From Planctomycetota bacterium (lineage in GTDB: Bacteria > Planctomycetota > SZUA-567), in assembly GCA_020860865.1 (NCBI GenBank), contig JAJBTL010000109.1:1-26539 (forward strand): a stretch of DNA of 26,539 nt. Reading direction: 5' to 3'. The notes under the pieces were generated by a model, which was not told the DNA's origin, did not search any database, and saw only the letters and a list, made by a program, of their open reading frames with translations. The translations under genes and the position numbers were made by a program. Positions 17,049 to 24,623 of this stretch are shown here, in pieces; the stretch's first letter is position 1; every line of letters starts with the position of its first letter.

Positions 17049-17810
17049 ATGGTTGAAGCGGCGGAAGCGGAAGAATCGGTTGCCACATTTCCCGAGTTGG
17101 AACTCATCGACAGCCTCATCAGCGGCCTCGAGGCGCTTATCCATGAGTCCGACGAAACGCCGCTGACCATCGACGTCAAGGACAAGCCGCGCCGCCTCGT
17201 CTACCGTGTCCTCGGCACCAACACGCCGGCGGAACGGAAGCTCCACTCCGGCGACGCGATATTCCTCAATTCCGACCGGCTCATTCTCCGCTGCGCCAGC
17301 ACCCAGGCGGTCAGGATGTCGCCCCTCGAGGTGACGATTCAGGCGGAAAAGAGCGGCCGGGGCGAAACCATCGCCACCATCCGGGGGAAGGTCAAGGAGA
17401 TGAAACGGGTCCGGGGCGGCTACGACCTCGAGGTCGAGGTGTCGGACTCGCGGAAAACCCGGATAACGCCGAGCCAGAAACTCCGTGAATGCCTCGGGAA
17501 AAACGACTCGGTGGCCTGGAACCGCTGGTGCCAGGACATCACCGGCCATATGGAACTGGTCGGGATGGATCTCCGGAACGCCGACCTCACCGGCTACGAC
17601 CTGTGCTGCGCCGACCTCACCGGGTCGGACCTGTCCGGCGCCAACCTGACGGGCGCCATCCTGGCCGGTGCGGATCTCAGCCATACCATCCTGGACAACG
17701 TCACCGTGACCGGGACCGATTTTTTCCGGGCGCGGATGAGCCGGTCGCAGGCGGCGCTTCTCCCGCTGTCCGGCATGCCGGAGGTGGAAAGCGTCATGTT
17801 CGACTCGTGA
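17049..17810 (+). CDS. Pentapeptide-repeat protein with uncharacterised N-terminal domain
   Basis: 253 residues, no signal peptide or membrane helix. A helical start (about 13-33) is followed by a beta-rich region (about 40-140: GDAIFLNSDRLILRC, ETIATIRGKVKEMKRVRGG, YDLEVEVSD) that I do not recognise. It has the feel of a PilZ-like barrel but lacks the clear RxxxR and D/NxSxxG motifs. The C-terminal part (about 172-240) has roughly 13 pentapeptide repeats of A(D/N)LxG type, from MDLRNADLTG through ANLTGAILAG to TDFFRARMSR, which would form a short right-handed quadrilateral helix. Such repeats often mediate protein contacts. Function unknown. The gene follows kdsB by 83 bases and ends in a terminator. 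Confidence 0.75.
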   Translation: MVEAAEAEESVATFPELELIDSLISGLEALIHESDETPLTIDVKDKPRRLVYRVLGTNTPAERKLHSGDAIFLNSDRLILRCASTQAVRMSPLEVTIQAEKSGRGETIATIRGKVKEMKRVRGGYDLEVEVSDSRKTRITPSQKLRECLGKNDSVAWNRWCQDITGHMELVGMDLRNADLTGYDLCCADLTGSDLSGANLTGAILAGADLSHTILDNVTVTGTDFFRARMSRSQAALLPLSGMPEVESVMFDS

Positions 17811-17841
17811 CCGCCACTACCGCGCCAGCCGGGCGGAACAT

Positions 17842-17868
17842 GGCCCGGCGTCATTGGGGCCCGTTTTT
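17842..17868 (+). terminator. Rho-independent terminator after the pentapeptide-repeat gene
   Basis: GGCCC (17842-17846) pairs with GGGCC (17857-17861), then CG and five T (17864-17868). The left arm also belongs to a stronger upstream hairpin, GCCGGGC (17828-17834) with GCCCGGC (17843-17849), so two alternative folds compete. Confidence 0.6.
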
Positions 17869-17946
17869 CCCGCCTGACGTTTTCCATCCATAACCAGGCG
17901 CCGTCTCCTCCTCATCCATAAACTTGCCAACCGGAAAAGAACCGTT

Positions 17947-18801
17947 ATGCCAGTCGAAAATGAAAAGACCCTGATATTCGGCCGCTACAGCCGCGAGGAC
18001 TGCGGCCTGCCGCCGGTCGGCGCTGACATCTGGCGGGAACGGTTCGGCCTGTGGAAAATAGTCGCCCTTGCCGCCGCCATCGCCGTCATGGGCTGGTTCG
18101 CCGGCGGCGTCAGCGCCCGGTACCGGGAGGCGCGACTCCGGGTTCTCCCGGCGGAACTTTACCGGGCTGACGCCGACCGGATACCCGCCCTCCTCGCCGA
18201 AGGCAAGATGCTCGCCACCGCCCTTCCCCACAACCGGCGCATGCGCCGCGACCTCGCCTACGGCCTGGCCATCGCCGGCGACCGCGCTCCGGACCGCCTC
18301 GGCTATTACGGCAGCGCCGCCAGCATTCTCGACCATGTCGATCCGGATTCGTTTTTCCCCGGCGAGGAACGCTTCGCCAGCCTCGTGACGACGGCCGGAT
18401 TTTACGAAGAGACCGGCGATTTCGAAGCCGCCTTCGCCAGGCTGGAAGCGGCGGAACAGGCCCTCCGGGACATCCCGGACGACGCGACCCGGAACTCGTA
18501 CCGGCTCCTCCTCGCCAATGCCCGCGCCTATTTCCTCGCCATCGCGCCACGGAATCGCGGCGGCGATCCGGAGCAGGCTTTGAAGCTGGCCCTCCTGATG
18601 ATAACCTCCCGGGACCAATTGCCCGGCGGCGGCTACGCCTCGGATTCGGCGGCGTTCCTCGACACCCTCGCCACCGCCCGTCACGCCAACGGCGATTTTG
18701 CCGGCGCTGTCCAGGCCCAGCGGATGGCCTTGGGGCTGGCGGAGCAGTCGAACTTATCCGTCTATATCAATCACTACGACGAATTCGCCGCCGCCGAATA
18801 G
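17947..18801 (+). CDS. Membrane-anchored TPR-like protein of unknown function
   Basis: 284 residues. A short cytoplasmic N-terminus (about 36 residues) precedes one membrane helix (IVALAAAIAVMGWFAGGVSA, about 38-57), giving a probable N-in topology with the bulk outside the inner membrane. The rest is helical with TPR-like pairs: ATALPHNRRMRRDLAYGLAI, SLVTTAGFYEETGDFEAAF, YRLLLANARAYFLAI and AFLDTLATARHANGDFAGAV. The last one matches the TPR consensus best. TPR arrays bind partner proteins; no enzymatic motif is present. I do not recognise the family. It is flanked by terminators at 17842-17868 and 18839-18866, so it is probably its own transcription unit. No promoter could be assigned in the 78 bases between. 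Confidence 0.75.
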   Translation: MPVENEKTLIFGRYSREDCGLPPVGADIWRERFGLWKIVALAAAIAVMGWFAGGVSARYREARLRVLPAELYRADADRIPALLAEGKMLATALPHNRRMRRDLAYGLAIAGDRAPDRLGYYGSAASILDHVDPDSFFPGEERFASLVTTAGFYEETGDFEAAFARLEAAEQALRDIPDDATRNSYRLLLANARAYFLAIAPRNRGGDPEQALKLALLMITSRDQLPGGGYASDSAAFLDTLATARHANGDFAGAVQAQRMALGLAEQSNLSVYINHYDEFAAAE

Positions 18802-18838
18802 GCATGGTTCCAACGAACCGCGATCCGGCCGTTCACGA

Positions 18839-18866
18839 CCGGTCCGTTCGCACCGGACGGATTTTT
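18839..18866 (+). terminator. Rho-independent terminator after the TPR-like gene
   Basis: CCGGTCCG (18839-18846) pairs with CGGACGG (18854-18860) with one bulged G and a 7-base loop, followed by A and five T (18862-18866). Confidence 0.75.
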
Positions 18867-18951
18867 CCATTCATTCCTTGACAGAACCGTCACCGTTACG
18901 GAAAGTACCATAAGCACTACGGGCATCCCGGACCATAGCTCTGCCGCAACA

Positions 18952-18967
18952 CTCCCCGACCGGGGAG
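18952..18967 (+). promoter_or_regulatory. Leader hairpin upstream of the aminotransferase gene
   Basis: CTCCCC (18952-18957) and GGGGAG (18962-18967) form a perfect 6-bp stem with a GACC loop, about 47 bases before the start codon. No T tract follows, so it is not a terminator. A weaker fold of CTCCC with the GGGGG ribosome site lies downstream. Confidence 0.35.
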
Positions 18968-19013
18968 AACAACGAGCCGGTCCGGCCGCCCTCCCAACGA
19001 AAGGGGGTAAACA

Positions 19014-20210
19014 ATGTCCAAGGAATTTCTTTCGCGCCGCGTTCTCGAACTCGAACCCAGCGCCACCCTCGCCATGAACGCGAAGGTGAAAAAACTCAAC
19101 GCCGAAGGCAAGAAAGTCATTTCCTTCAGCGTCGGGGAACCCGATTTCAAAACGCCCAAACACATCTGCGACGCGGCCAAAAAAGCCATCGACGACGGCA
19201 TGCACGGCTACACCGCCGTCGCCGGCGTGCCGGAACTGCGGAAAGCCATCGCCGCCTCCCTGACCCGGGACACCGGCGTCGAGTTCAAGCCGGAGCAGAC
19301 CGTCGCCTCCCCGGGCGGAAAATACGCCATCTACCTGGCCCTCCTCGCCCTCATCAACCCGGGTGACGAAGTCATCATCCCGGCGCCGTATTGGGTGAGT
19401 TATCCCGAGATGGTCCGCCTCGTCGGCGGCGTTCCGGTCATCGTCGACACCCGGGAGGAAGACCTGTTCGCCGTCTCCCCGGCCGCCCTCGACGCCGCCA
19501 TCACGCCGCAAACGAAGGCGATTATCCTGACGTCGCCGTCCAACCCGACCGGTCAAATCGTCCCGGCCGAGGTCATCGCCGAAATCGGCGCCATCTGCGA
19601 GCGGCGCGGCATCTGGTGCCTGTCCGACGAAATCTACAACCACCTCATTTTCGGCGGCGCCAAACATAAGTCCATCGCCTCCGTCTCCGACTACTGCCGC
19701 GACCACACCGTCGTCATCAACGGCTGCGCCAAAACCTACGCCATGACCGGCTGGCGCATCGGGTGGACCGGTTCACCGGTCGCCGTCGCCAAGGCCATAG
19801 ACGACCTCCAGGGCCAGACCTGCTCGAACACCAGTACTATTTCCCAGGCCGCCGCCATCGAAGCGTTGAACGGCCCGCAGGACTGCGTCGCGGAAATGCG
19901 TTCCCATTTCGAACGCCGCTGCGGCATTATTCACGAATTGTTGAACGACATTCCGGGCGTCACCTGCGCCATGCCGAAAGGCGCGTTCTACGCCCTGCCG
20001 AACGTCTCCGGCTTGTTCGGGAAAACCCTCGGCGGCGTTACCATCAAATGCCCGACCGATCTGGCGAACGTCGCCTTGGACAAGGCCCTCATCGCCATGG
20101 TGCCGGGCGAGGCGTTCGGCGCGTCGAACCATGTCAGGCTTTCCTACGCCACGTCGGACGAAAATATCCGGGAAGGCTGCCGGCGCCTGAAAGAACTGGT
20201 TGTCGGCTGA
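19014..20210 (+). CDS. aspB: Aspartate-family aminotransferase (class I, subgroup Igamma-like)
   Basis: The 398-residue PLP enzyme has the AspB pattern: FSVGEPDFKTPKHI (38-51), YTAVAGVPELRKAI (66-79), TSPSNPTG (173-180), WCLSDEIYNHLIF with PLP Asp205, and INGCAKTYAMTGWRIGW with the Schiff-base Lys240. VRLSYATSDENI near the end holds the substrate carboxylate Arg. It most likely interconverts aspartate and 2-oxoglutarate with oxaloacetate and glutamate; a prephenate or other aromatic amino donor role is possible in this subgroup. GGGGG lies about 8 bases ahead of the ATG. The gene is preceded by a 212-base leader and followed by 193 bases containing the greA leader. A good TTGACA is at 18878-18883 but lacks a -10 at normal spacing. 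Confidence 0.88.
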   Translation: MSKEFLSRRVLELEPSATLAMNAKVKKLNAEGKKVISFSVGEPDFKTPKHICDAAKKAIDDGMHGYTAVAGVPELRKAIAASLTRDTGVEFKPEQTVASPGGKYAIYLALLALINPGDEVIIPAPYWVSYPEMVRLVGGVPVIVDTREEDLFAVSPAALDAAITPQTKAIILTSPSNPTGQIVPAEVIAEIGAICERRGIWCLSDEIYNHLIFGGAKHKSIASVSDYCRDHTVVINGCAKTYAMTGWRIGWTGSPVAVAKAIDDLQGQTCSNTSTISQAAAIEALNGPQDCVAEMRSHFERRCGIIHELLNDIPGVTCAMPKGAFYALPNVSGLFGKTLGGVTIKCPTDLANVALDKALIAMVPGEAFGASNHVRLSYATSDENIREGCRRLKELVVG

Positions 20211-20282
20211 GTTCAGGGTCGGATTCGTTCGTGAACGCAAAGTCGTCATCAGGCCGTTTTCCTGTAAACGACCGGTGACCTC

Positions 20283-20310
20283 TTGACCGAACCGGCGAAT
20301 TATCAATAAT
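20283..20310 (+). promoter_or_regulatory. Candidate sigma70-type promoter for greA
   Basis: TTGACC (20283-20288), 16 bases, then AATAAT (20305-20310): five of six matches in each box. Transcription would start near 20317 and run through the hairpin at 20344-20374 before greA. It is the best-formed promoter I found in the window. Confidence 0.5.
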
Positions 20311-20343
20311 CGAAGAGTTGGGTGGTATACAACCGCTATCTGC

Positions 20344-20383
20344 CCCGGGGTGCAGGTTTGTCCTGCATGCCGGGCTTTTATTT
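20344..20383 (+). terminator. Intrinsic terminator or attenuator in the greA leader
   Basis: CCCGG (20344-20348) pairs with CCGGG (20370-20374). After a G/G mismatch and a G-U pair, TGCAGG (20351-20356) pairs with CCTGCA (20362-20367) around a TTTGT loop. TTTTATTT (20376-20383) follows. It ends only about 20 bases before the greA start and could serve as the end of the aminotransferase transcript, an attenuator of greA, or both. Confidence 0.75.
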
Positions 20384-20403
20384 ATGTTTGAAAAGGATTT
20401 GAC

Positions 20404-20880
20404 ATGTCCTCCGACGCAGTCCCCATGACCGAAGAAGGGATGGCCCTCATAAAGGCCGAAATGGCCGAACTCGAGCGGAAAAGGCCCGAGATCAAAAAAG
20501 CCATCGAAGAGGCCAGGGAAAAAGGCGATCTCCGCGAAAACGCCGACTACCACGCGGCCCGTGAAGAACTCGGCATGCTGAACGCCCGCATCGCCCAGTT
20601 GAACGGCATGCTCGCCAACGCCGTCATTATCGACCCGTCGAAGGCGCCGAAGGACAAGGTCGTCCTCGGTACAACCGTGACCTTCACCCGCCTGAAGGAC
20701 AACAAGCAGCTCGTCCGCACCATCGTCGGCGCCGGGCAGGCCGACGCGGCGGCGGGGAAAATCCTCTCCACTTCGCCCCTCGCCAAGGCGATGGTCGGCC
20801 ACGGCCCCGGAGAAACGGTGACAGCGGATCTGCCGGCCGGCGCCATGGAAATCCGCATCGACAAAATCGAGTTCAAGTAA
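20404..20880 (+). CDS. greA: Transcription elongation factor GreA
   Basis: 158 residues, the standard length. The N-terminal coiled coil (about 10-78) carries the tip motif GDLRENADYHAAREEL, with the acidic Asp42 and Glu45 that place magnesium in the RNA polymerase active site. The C-terminal FKBP-like domain contains VTFTRLKDNKQLVRTIVGA and ends in the usual KIEFK. GreA stimulates cleavage of backtracked RNA so that stalled polymerase can resume. AAAAGGA at 20391-20397 sets the ATG at 20404. The leader holds a promoter candidate and a terminator-like hairpin. argH follows with the first usable start 33 bases after the stop. Confidence 0.95.
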   Translation: MSSDAVPMTEEGMALIKAEMAELERKRPEIKKAIEEAREKGDLRENADYHAAREELGMLNARIAQLNGMLANAVIIDPSKAPKDKVVLGTTVTFTRLKDNKQLVRTIVGAGQADAAAGKILSTSPLAKAMVGHGPGETVTADLPAGAMEIRIDKIEFK

Positions 20881-20912
20881 CCTGCCGACCGTTCAAATCG
20901 GCGACGCATCCG

Positions 20913-22250
20913 TTGATGGAGGCGTTTGGGCAGTCCATTCCCTTTGACCGGGAACTGGCGCGGCAGGATGTCCAGGGCAGCCTGGCACATGCCGAAATGC
21001 TCGCCTCGGTGGGATTGATTGCCAAAAAGGACTTCACCGCCATCCGGAAGGGCCTCCAGGAAATCCGCCGGGACATAGAGGACGGGAAATTCGTTTTCGA
21101 CCCGGCGAACGAGGACATCCACATGTCCATCGAGGCCGACCTGACCCGCCGCATCGGCGATGCGGCCAAGAAACTCCACACCGGCCGGAGCCGGAACGAC
21201 CAGGTGGCGACCGACCTCCGCCTGTGGACGCGGGAAAAAATCGACGCCATAACGGAGCGGCTCCGCCTCCTCATGCTCGCCTTCGTCGCCGTCGCCGAAC
21301 GGGAACGGGATATCATCATCCCGGGCTATACCCATCTGCAACGGGCCCAGCCGGTGATGCTCGCGCACCATCTCCTCGCCTATGTCGAGATGTTCGGCCG
21401 GGACCGGGAACGGTTGGCCGATTGCCGCCGCCGGACAAACCGGTTGCCGCTTGGCTCAGGCGCGCTGGCCGGGTCGACCCTGCCGCTTGACCGGGAACTG
21501 ATCCGCGACCGCCTCGGCTTTGACAGCCTGTGCGAAAACTCCATGGATGCGGTGTCGGACCGGGATTTCGTCCTGGAAACGCTGTCCGATCTGGCCATCG
21601 TTGCCATCCACACGAGCCGCCTCGCGGAGGACATCATTCTCTGGACTTCGTCGGAATGGGGCTTGGCGAAGCTGGACGATGCCTGGTCGACCGGCAGTTC
21701 CATCATGCCGCAGAAGCGGAATCCGGATCTTCTCGAACTGACCCGGGGCAAGACCGGGCGGGTGGTCGGGAGCCTCGTGAGCCTCCTCACCGTCGTCAAG
21801 GGCCTCCCGATGACGTACAACCGTGACCTTCAGGAAGACAAGGAACCGCTCTTTGACGCGGTTAGGACAGTCGAGTTTGTCCTTGAATGCCTGACCGAAT
21901 TTCTTCCGACCCTCCGGTTCAACAAGACCCGCGCCGCCGAAATGCTGAAGGACGGCTACCTCGACGCAACCGTCCTCGCCGAATACCTGGTGGAAAAGGG
22001 CTTGCCGTTCCGAAGCGCCCACGAAGTCTCCGGCCAACTGGTCCGCCTCGGCGAAGACAGCGGCAGGCAGCTCGGGGAACTTTCTCTCGAAGAGATGCGG
22101 GCGGTCAGTACGCTCATTACAAACGAAATTTTTAAGCGCCTCGATCCGGCTCGGACGCCGACCAGTTACGCCACCGCCGGAGCGGCCGGACCGCGTTCGG
22201 TCACGAAGGCGCTCGGCGGCTGGAAGCGGAAGCTGGCGAAAAAGGCGTGA
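20913..22250 (+). CDS. argH: Argininosuccinate lyase, N-terminus probably shortened
   Basis: ArgH splits argininosuccinate into arginine and fumarate, the last step of arginine synthesis; cytoplasmic homotetramer. Signatures are HTGRSRNDQVATDLRLW, PGYTHLQRAQPVMLAHHLLA and the superfamily signature GSSIMPQKRNPD (about residues 261-272). The product is 445 residues from TTG at 20913, or 444 from ATG at 20916, against a usual ~460. The missing part is the first ~14 residues, which normally include WGGRF. The in-frame codons before the TTG still read RPFKSATHPL, similar to the family's GRF-x-S-x-T-D-P-L, but no ATG, GTG or TTG opens them. There is no good ribosome site. The enzyme core looks complete. 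Confidence 0.93.
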   Translation: MMEAFGQSIPFDRELARQDVQGSLAHAEMLASVGLIAKKDFTAIRKGLQEIRRDIEDGKFVFDPANEDIHMSIEADLTRRIGDAAKKLHTGRSRNDQVATDLRLWTREKIDAITERLRLLMLAFVAVAERERDIIIPGYTHLQRAQPVMLAHHLLAYVEMFGRDRERLADCRRRTNRLPLGSGALAGSTLPLDRELIRDRLGFDSLCENSMDAVSDRDFVLETLSDLAIVAIHTSRLAEDIILWTSSEWGLAKLDDAWSTGSSIMPQKRNPDLLELTRGKTGRVVGSLVSLLTVVKGLPMTYNRDLQEDKEPLFDAVRTVEFVLECLTEFLPTLRFNKTRAAEMLKDGYLDATVLAEYLVEKGLPFRSAHEVSGQLVRLGEDSGRQLGELSLEEMRAVSTLITNEIFKRLDPARTPTSYATAGAAGPRSVTKALGGWKRKLAKKA

Positions 22251-22258
22251 CCGGATAC

Positions 22259-22278
22259 CGGGACCAACGGCTGTCCCG
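22259..22278 (+). repeat. Small hairpin between argH and dxr
   Basis: CGGGAC (22259-22264) and GTCCCG (22273-22278) form a 6-bp stem with an 8-base loop, 9 bases after the argH stop. No T tract follows, so a terminator role is weakly supported. Confidence 0.3.
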
Positions 22279-22365
22279 CCCGGGCATTCAGGTAAAACAG
22301 GCGATTTCTGCGGTATTTCCATTTATATGACGGGTTTTACCACCCCACAGTACAGGTACGAACAC

Positions 22366-23535
22366 ATGCGGAAAGTGACCCTTCTCGGCGCCACCGGTTC
22401 CATAGGCACCAGCACTCTGTCGGTTCTCCGGGACCATCCGGAAGACTTCCGCGTCGTCGGCCTCGCCGCCGGCCGGGCGGGGGAAAAAATCATCGGCCTC
22501 GGGGCGGAATTCCCCGACGCCGCCATTGCCGTCGCCGAGGAGTCGCCGTCGTTCCGGCGCGACCTCCGCGCCGCCGGCCACCGGGGACAGGTGTTTATCG
22601 GCGCCGACGCGGCCGAACACCTCACCCGCCAGGTCGACGCCGACATCCGCGTCGCCGCCATCCGCGGGACCGGCGGACTGGCCAGTTCTTTTGCCGCCGC
22701 CGAAATGGGCGGGCGCGTCCTCCTCGCCAACAAGGAGGCCTTGGTCTCGGCCGGGCGGCTCTTCATGCAGGCGGCCCGCGACAACGGTACAGAGGTGTTG
22801 CCGCTCGATTCCGAACACTCCGCCATCTGGCAGTGCATCGGATCGTACGGCCGAAGCGAAATTGAAAAAATAACCATCACCGCCAGCGGCGGGCCGTTCC
22901 GCGAATGGTCGCGGGAGGAAATCGCCGTCGCCCGGCCGAAAGACGCCCTCCGTCATCCGGTCTGGAGCATGGGTGAAAAAATTAGCGTCGACTCGGCCAG
23001 CCTCGCCAATAAAGCCCTCGAGGTCATCGAAGCGATGCACCTCTTCCACATTCCGTGGGAAACACTGGACGTCCTTGTCCATCCCCAAGCGGCGGTGCAC
23101 GGGATGGTCGAATTTATCGACGGGTCGGTCATCGCCCATATGGGTATTTCTGACATGCGCCAGCCGATCCAGCACATGCTGTTTTATCCGGACAAACGCC
23201 CGTCGCCGTTAAAACGGCTCGATCTGGCGAAAATGGGCAAACTCGAATTTTACGCCCCCGACACCGCCCGCTTCCCCATTCTCGAGTACGGCATGGAGGC
23301 GGCCCGTCGCGGCGGCAAGTATCCGGCCCTTTTCAACGCCGCCAACGAATGCGCGGTGGAACTGTTCCTGGCGGAACGCATAGGCTTTATGGACATGGCG
23401 GAAATCATCCGGTCAGCCATGAATCAGTCCGTGCCGGGAGAGTTCAACAATCTTGACGAGGTGAGGGAAATCCACGAACTGGCCCGCCGCTGTTGCACCG
23501 ATTTCGTGCGCTCGCGAAGCGCCGAACCGGCGTAA
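22366..23535 (+). CDS. dxr: 1-deoxy-D-xylulose 5-phosphate reductoisomerase
   Basis: Dxr commits carbon to the non-mevalonate isoprenoid route by converting DXP to MEP with NADPH and a divalent metal; cytoplasmic. From the ATG at 22366 the protein is 389 residues, near the usual 398, and begins MRKVTLLGATGSIGTSTLSV with the NADPH-binding glycines. An in-frame ATG at 22327 adds 13 residues with no family likeness. LANKEALVSAG, PLDSEHSAIWQC, TASGGPFR, HPVWSMGEKISVDSASLANK (metal ligands Asp, Glu and the substrate Ser) and NAANECAVELF are all intact. AGG lies about 10 bases ahead of the ATG; the promoter is not evident. argH is 115 bases upstream, cysE 134 bases downstream. Confidence 0.95.
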   Translation: MRKVTLLGATGSIGTSTLSVLRDHPEDFRVVGLAAGRAGEKIIGLGAEFPDAAIAVAEESPSFRRDLRAAGHRGQVFIGADAAEHLTRQVDADIRVAAIRGTGGLASSFAAAEMGGRVLLANKEALVSAGRLFMQAARDNGTEVLPLDSEHSAIWQCIGSYGRSEIEKITITASGGPFREWSREEIAVARPKDALRHPVWSMGEKISVDSASLANKALEVIEAMHLFHIPWETLDVLVHPQAAVHGMVEFIDGSVIAHMGISDMRQPIQHMLFYPDKRPSPLKRLDLAKMGKLEFYAPDTARFPILEYGMEAARRGGKYPALFNAANECAVELFLAERIGFMDMAEIIRSAMNQSVPGEFNNLDEVREIHELARRCCTDFVRSRSAEPA

Positions 23536-23588
23536 ACCGCGCGGTCCGACGCTCCGGCTTTTCGGGAATCGCGTCGTTTGTGGCATAT

Positions 23589-23605
23589 CGCGCCGTGCCG
23601 GCGCG
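23589..23605 (+). repeat. GC-rich hairpin between dxr and cysE
   Basis: CGCGCCG (23589-23595) and CGGCGCG (23599-23605) form a 7-bp perfect stem with a TGC loop. It is followed by GACCGTCCTTTCG rather than a T run, so it is at best a weak terminator. Confidence 0.3.
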
Positions 23606-23669
23606 GACCGTCCTTTCGATTCTACGAAGAGACGAGTCCCAGCCGGATAACCCATAAGGGAGTTGAACC

Positions 23670-24623
23670 ATGGCCGAATCCTCCGAGTTCCATATTGAAA
23701 AATTGGTCGACAGCCTCGTCGCCACCTGCCAGGACAACCAGGCCGTCAATCATATCGAAGGCCACGATCTGCCGGACAAGGCGTCGGTGGAACAGGTCCT
23801 CGACATGCTCCTCGCCATCCTTCTTCCCGGGTACACGCAGGGGAAGGCGGTTTCGCCGGCCAGCCTGCCGTACTATTTCGGCGACCTGATTACCCGCGTC
23901 CAGACCGAACTGACCGGCCAGGTCGAACGCGCCCTCGCCTACGATTGCCGCATCCGCCAGCAGAACGACCACGAGTGCCTCTCGTGCTCCCGGGCGACGG
24001 AAGCCGTCCACGGCCTCCTCATGGCGCTTCCCCACCTCCGGGAAGTCCTGAAAGACGACGTCCACGCCGCCTTCAACCGGGACCCGGCGGCGGAAAGCCT
24101 CGACGTCATCCTTTTCTGCTATCCCGGCATCGAGGCGGTGGCGACCCAACGCCTCGCCCACGTCCTTTACCAGGGGAATATCCCGATCATTCCCCGGATG
24201 TGGACGGAACGGGCGCATTCGCGGACCGGCATCGACATTCATCCCGGCGCCACTATCGGCCGGCGGTTCTTTATCGATCACGGTACCGGCATTGTCATCG
24301 GCGAAAGCACGGTCATCGGGAACGATGTCGCTCTCTACCAGGGCGTCACCCTCGGCGCTCTCAGCCCGGCCAAGGGCCAGTCGCTCCGCGCCGTCAAGCG
24401 CCACCCGACAATCGAGGATGACGTGATCATCTACGCCGGGGCCACCATCCTCGGCGGTGAAACGGTGGTGGGGAAAGGTTCGACCATTGGCGGCAGCGTC
24501 TGGCTGACCGAATCGGTGCCGCCGGGCAGCCGGGTGATGATGGCGATGGAAGACCTGGTCGTGAAACGAATGGCGACCATGTCTGAAAGACGCCGACGGG
24601 AAGAAGCCCGCGTTACCCTCTGA
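23670..24623 (+). CDS. cysE: Serine O-acetyltransferase (CysE/EpsC type)
   Basis: 317 residues. The long helical N-terminal part (about 1-180) includes YDCRIRQQNDHECLSCSRAT, and the left-handed beta-helix hexapeptide domain runs from about 183 to 300. RTGIDIHPGATIG (185-197) and FIDHGTGIVIGES (201-213) hold the catalytic Asp and His equivalents of E. coli CysE Asp143 and His158. IIYAGATILGGETVVG closes the coils. The enzyme acetylates serine with acetyl-CoA for cysteine synthesis. The longer N-terminus resembles the EpsC-like group found in several anaerobes rather than the shorter enteric enzyme. GAGTTGAACC precedes the ATG. Its stop overlaps the next gene's first possible start (TGATG), suggesting coupling to the ATP-grasp genes. 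No T-box or other Cys leader was recognised upstream. Confidence 0.9.
   Translation: MAESSEFHIEKLVDSLVATCQDNQAVNHIEGHDLPDKASVEQVLDMLLAILLPGYTQGKAVSPASLPYYFGDLITRVQTELTGQVERALAYDCRIRQQNDHECLSCSRATEAVHGLLMALPHLREVLKDDVHAAFNRDPAAESLDVILFCYPGIEAVATQRLAHVLYQGNIPIIPRMWTERAHSRTGIDIHPGATIGRRFFIDHGTGIVIGESTVIGNDVALYQGVTLGALSPAKGQSLRAVKRHPTIEDDVIIYAGATILGGETVVGKGSTIGGSVWLTESVPPGSRVMMAMEDLVVKRMATMSERRRREEARVTL

Noticed and set aside
18878..18911. TTGACA with TACCAT as a promoter for the aminotransferase gene
   Set aside because: The -35 is perfect but the spacer would be 22 bases, and no -10 exists at 16-18, so it is not listed as a promoter.
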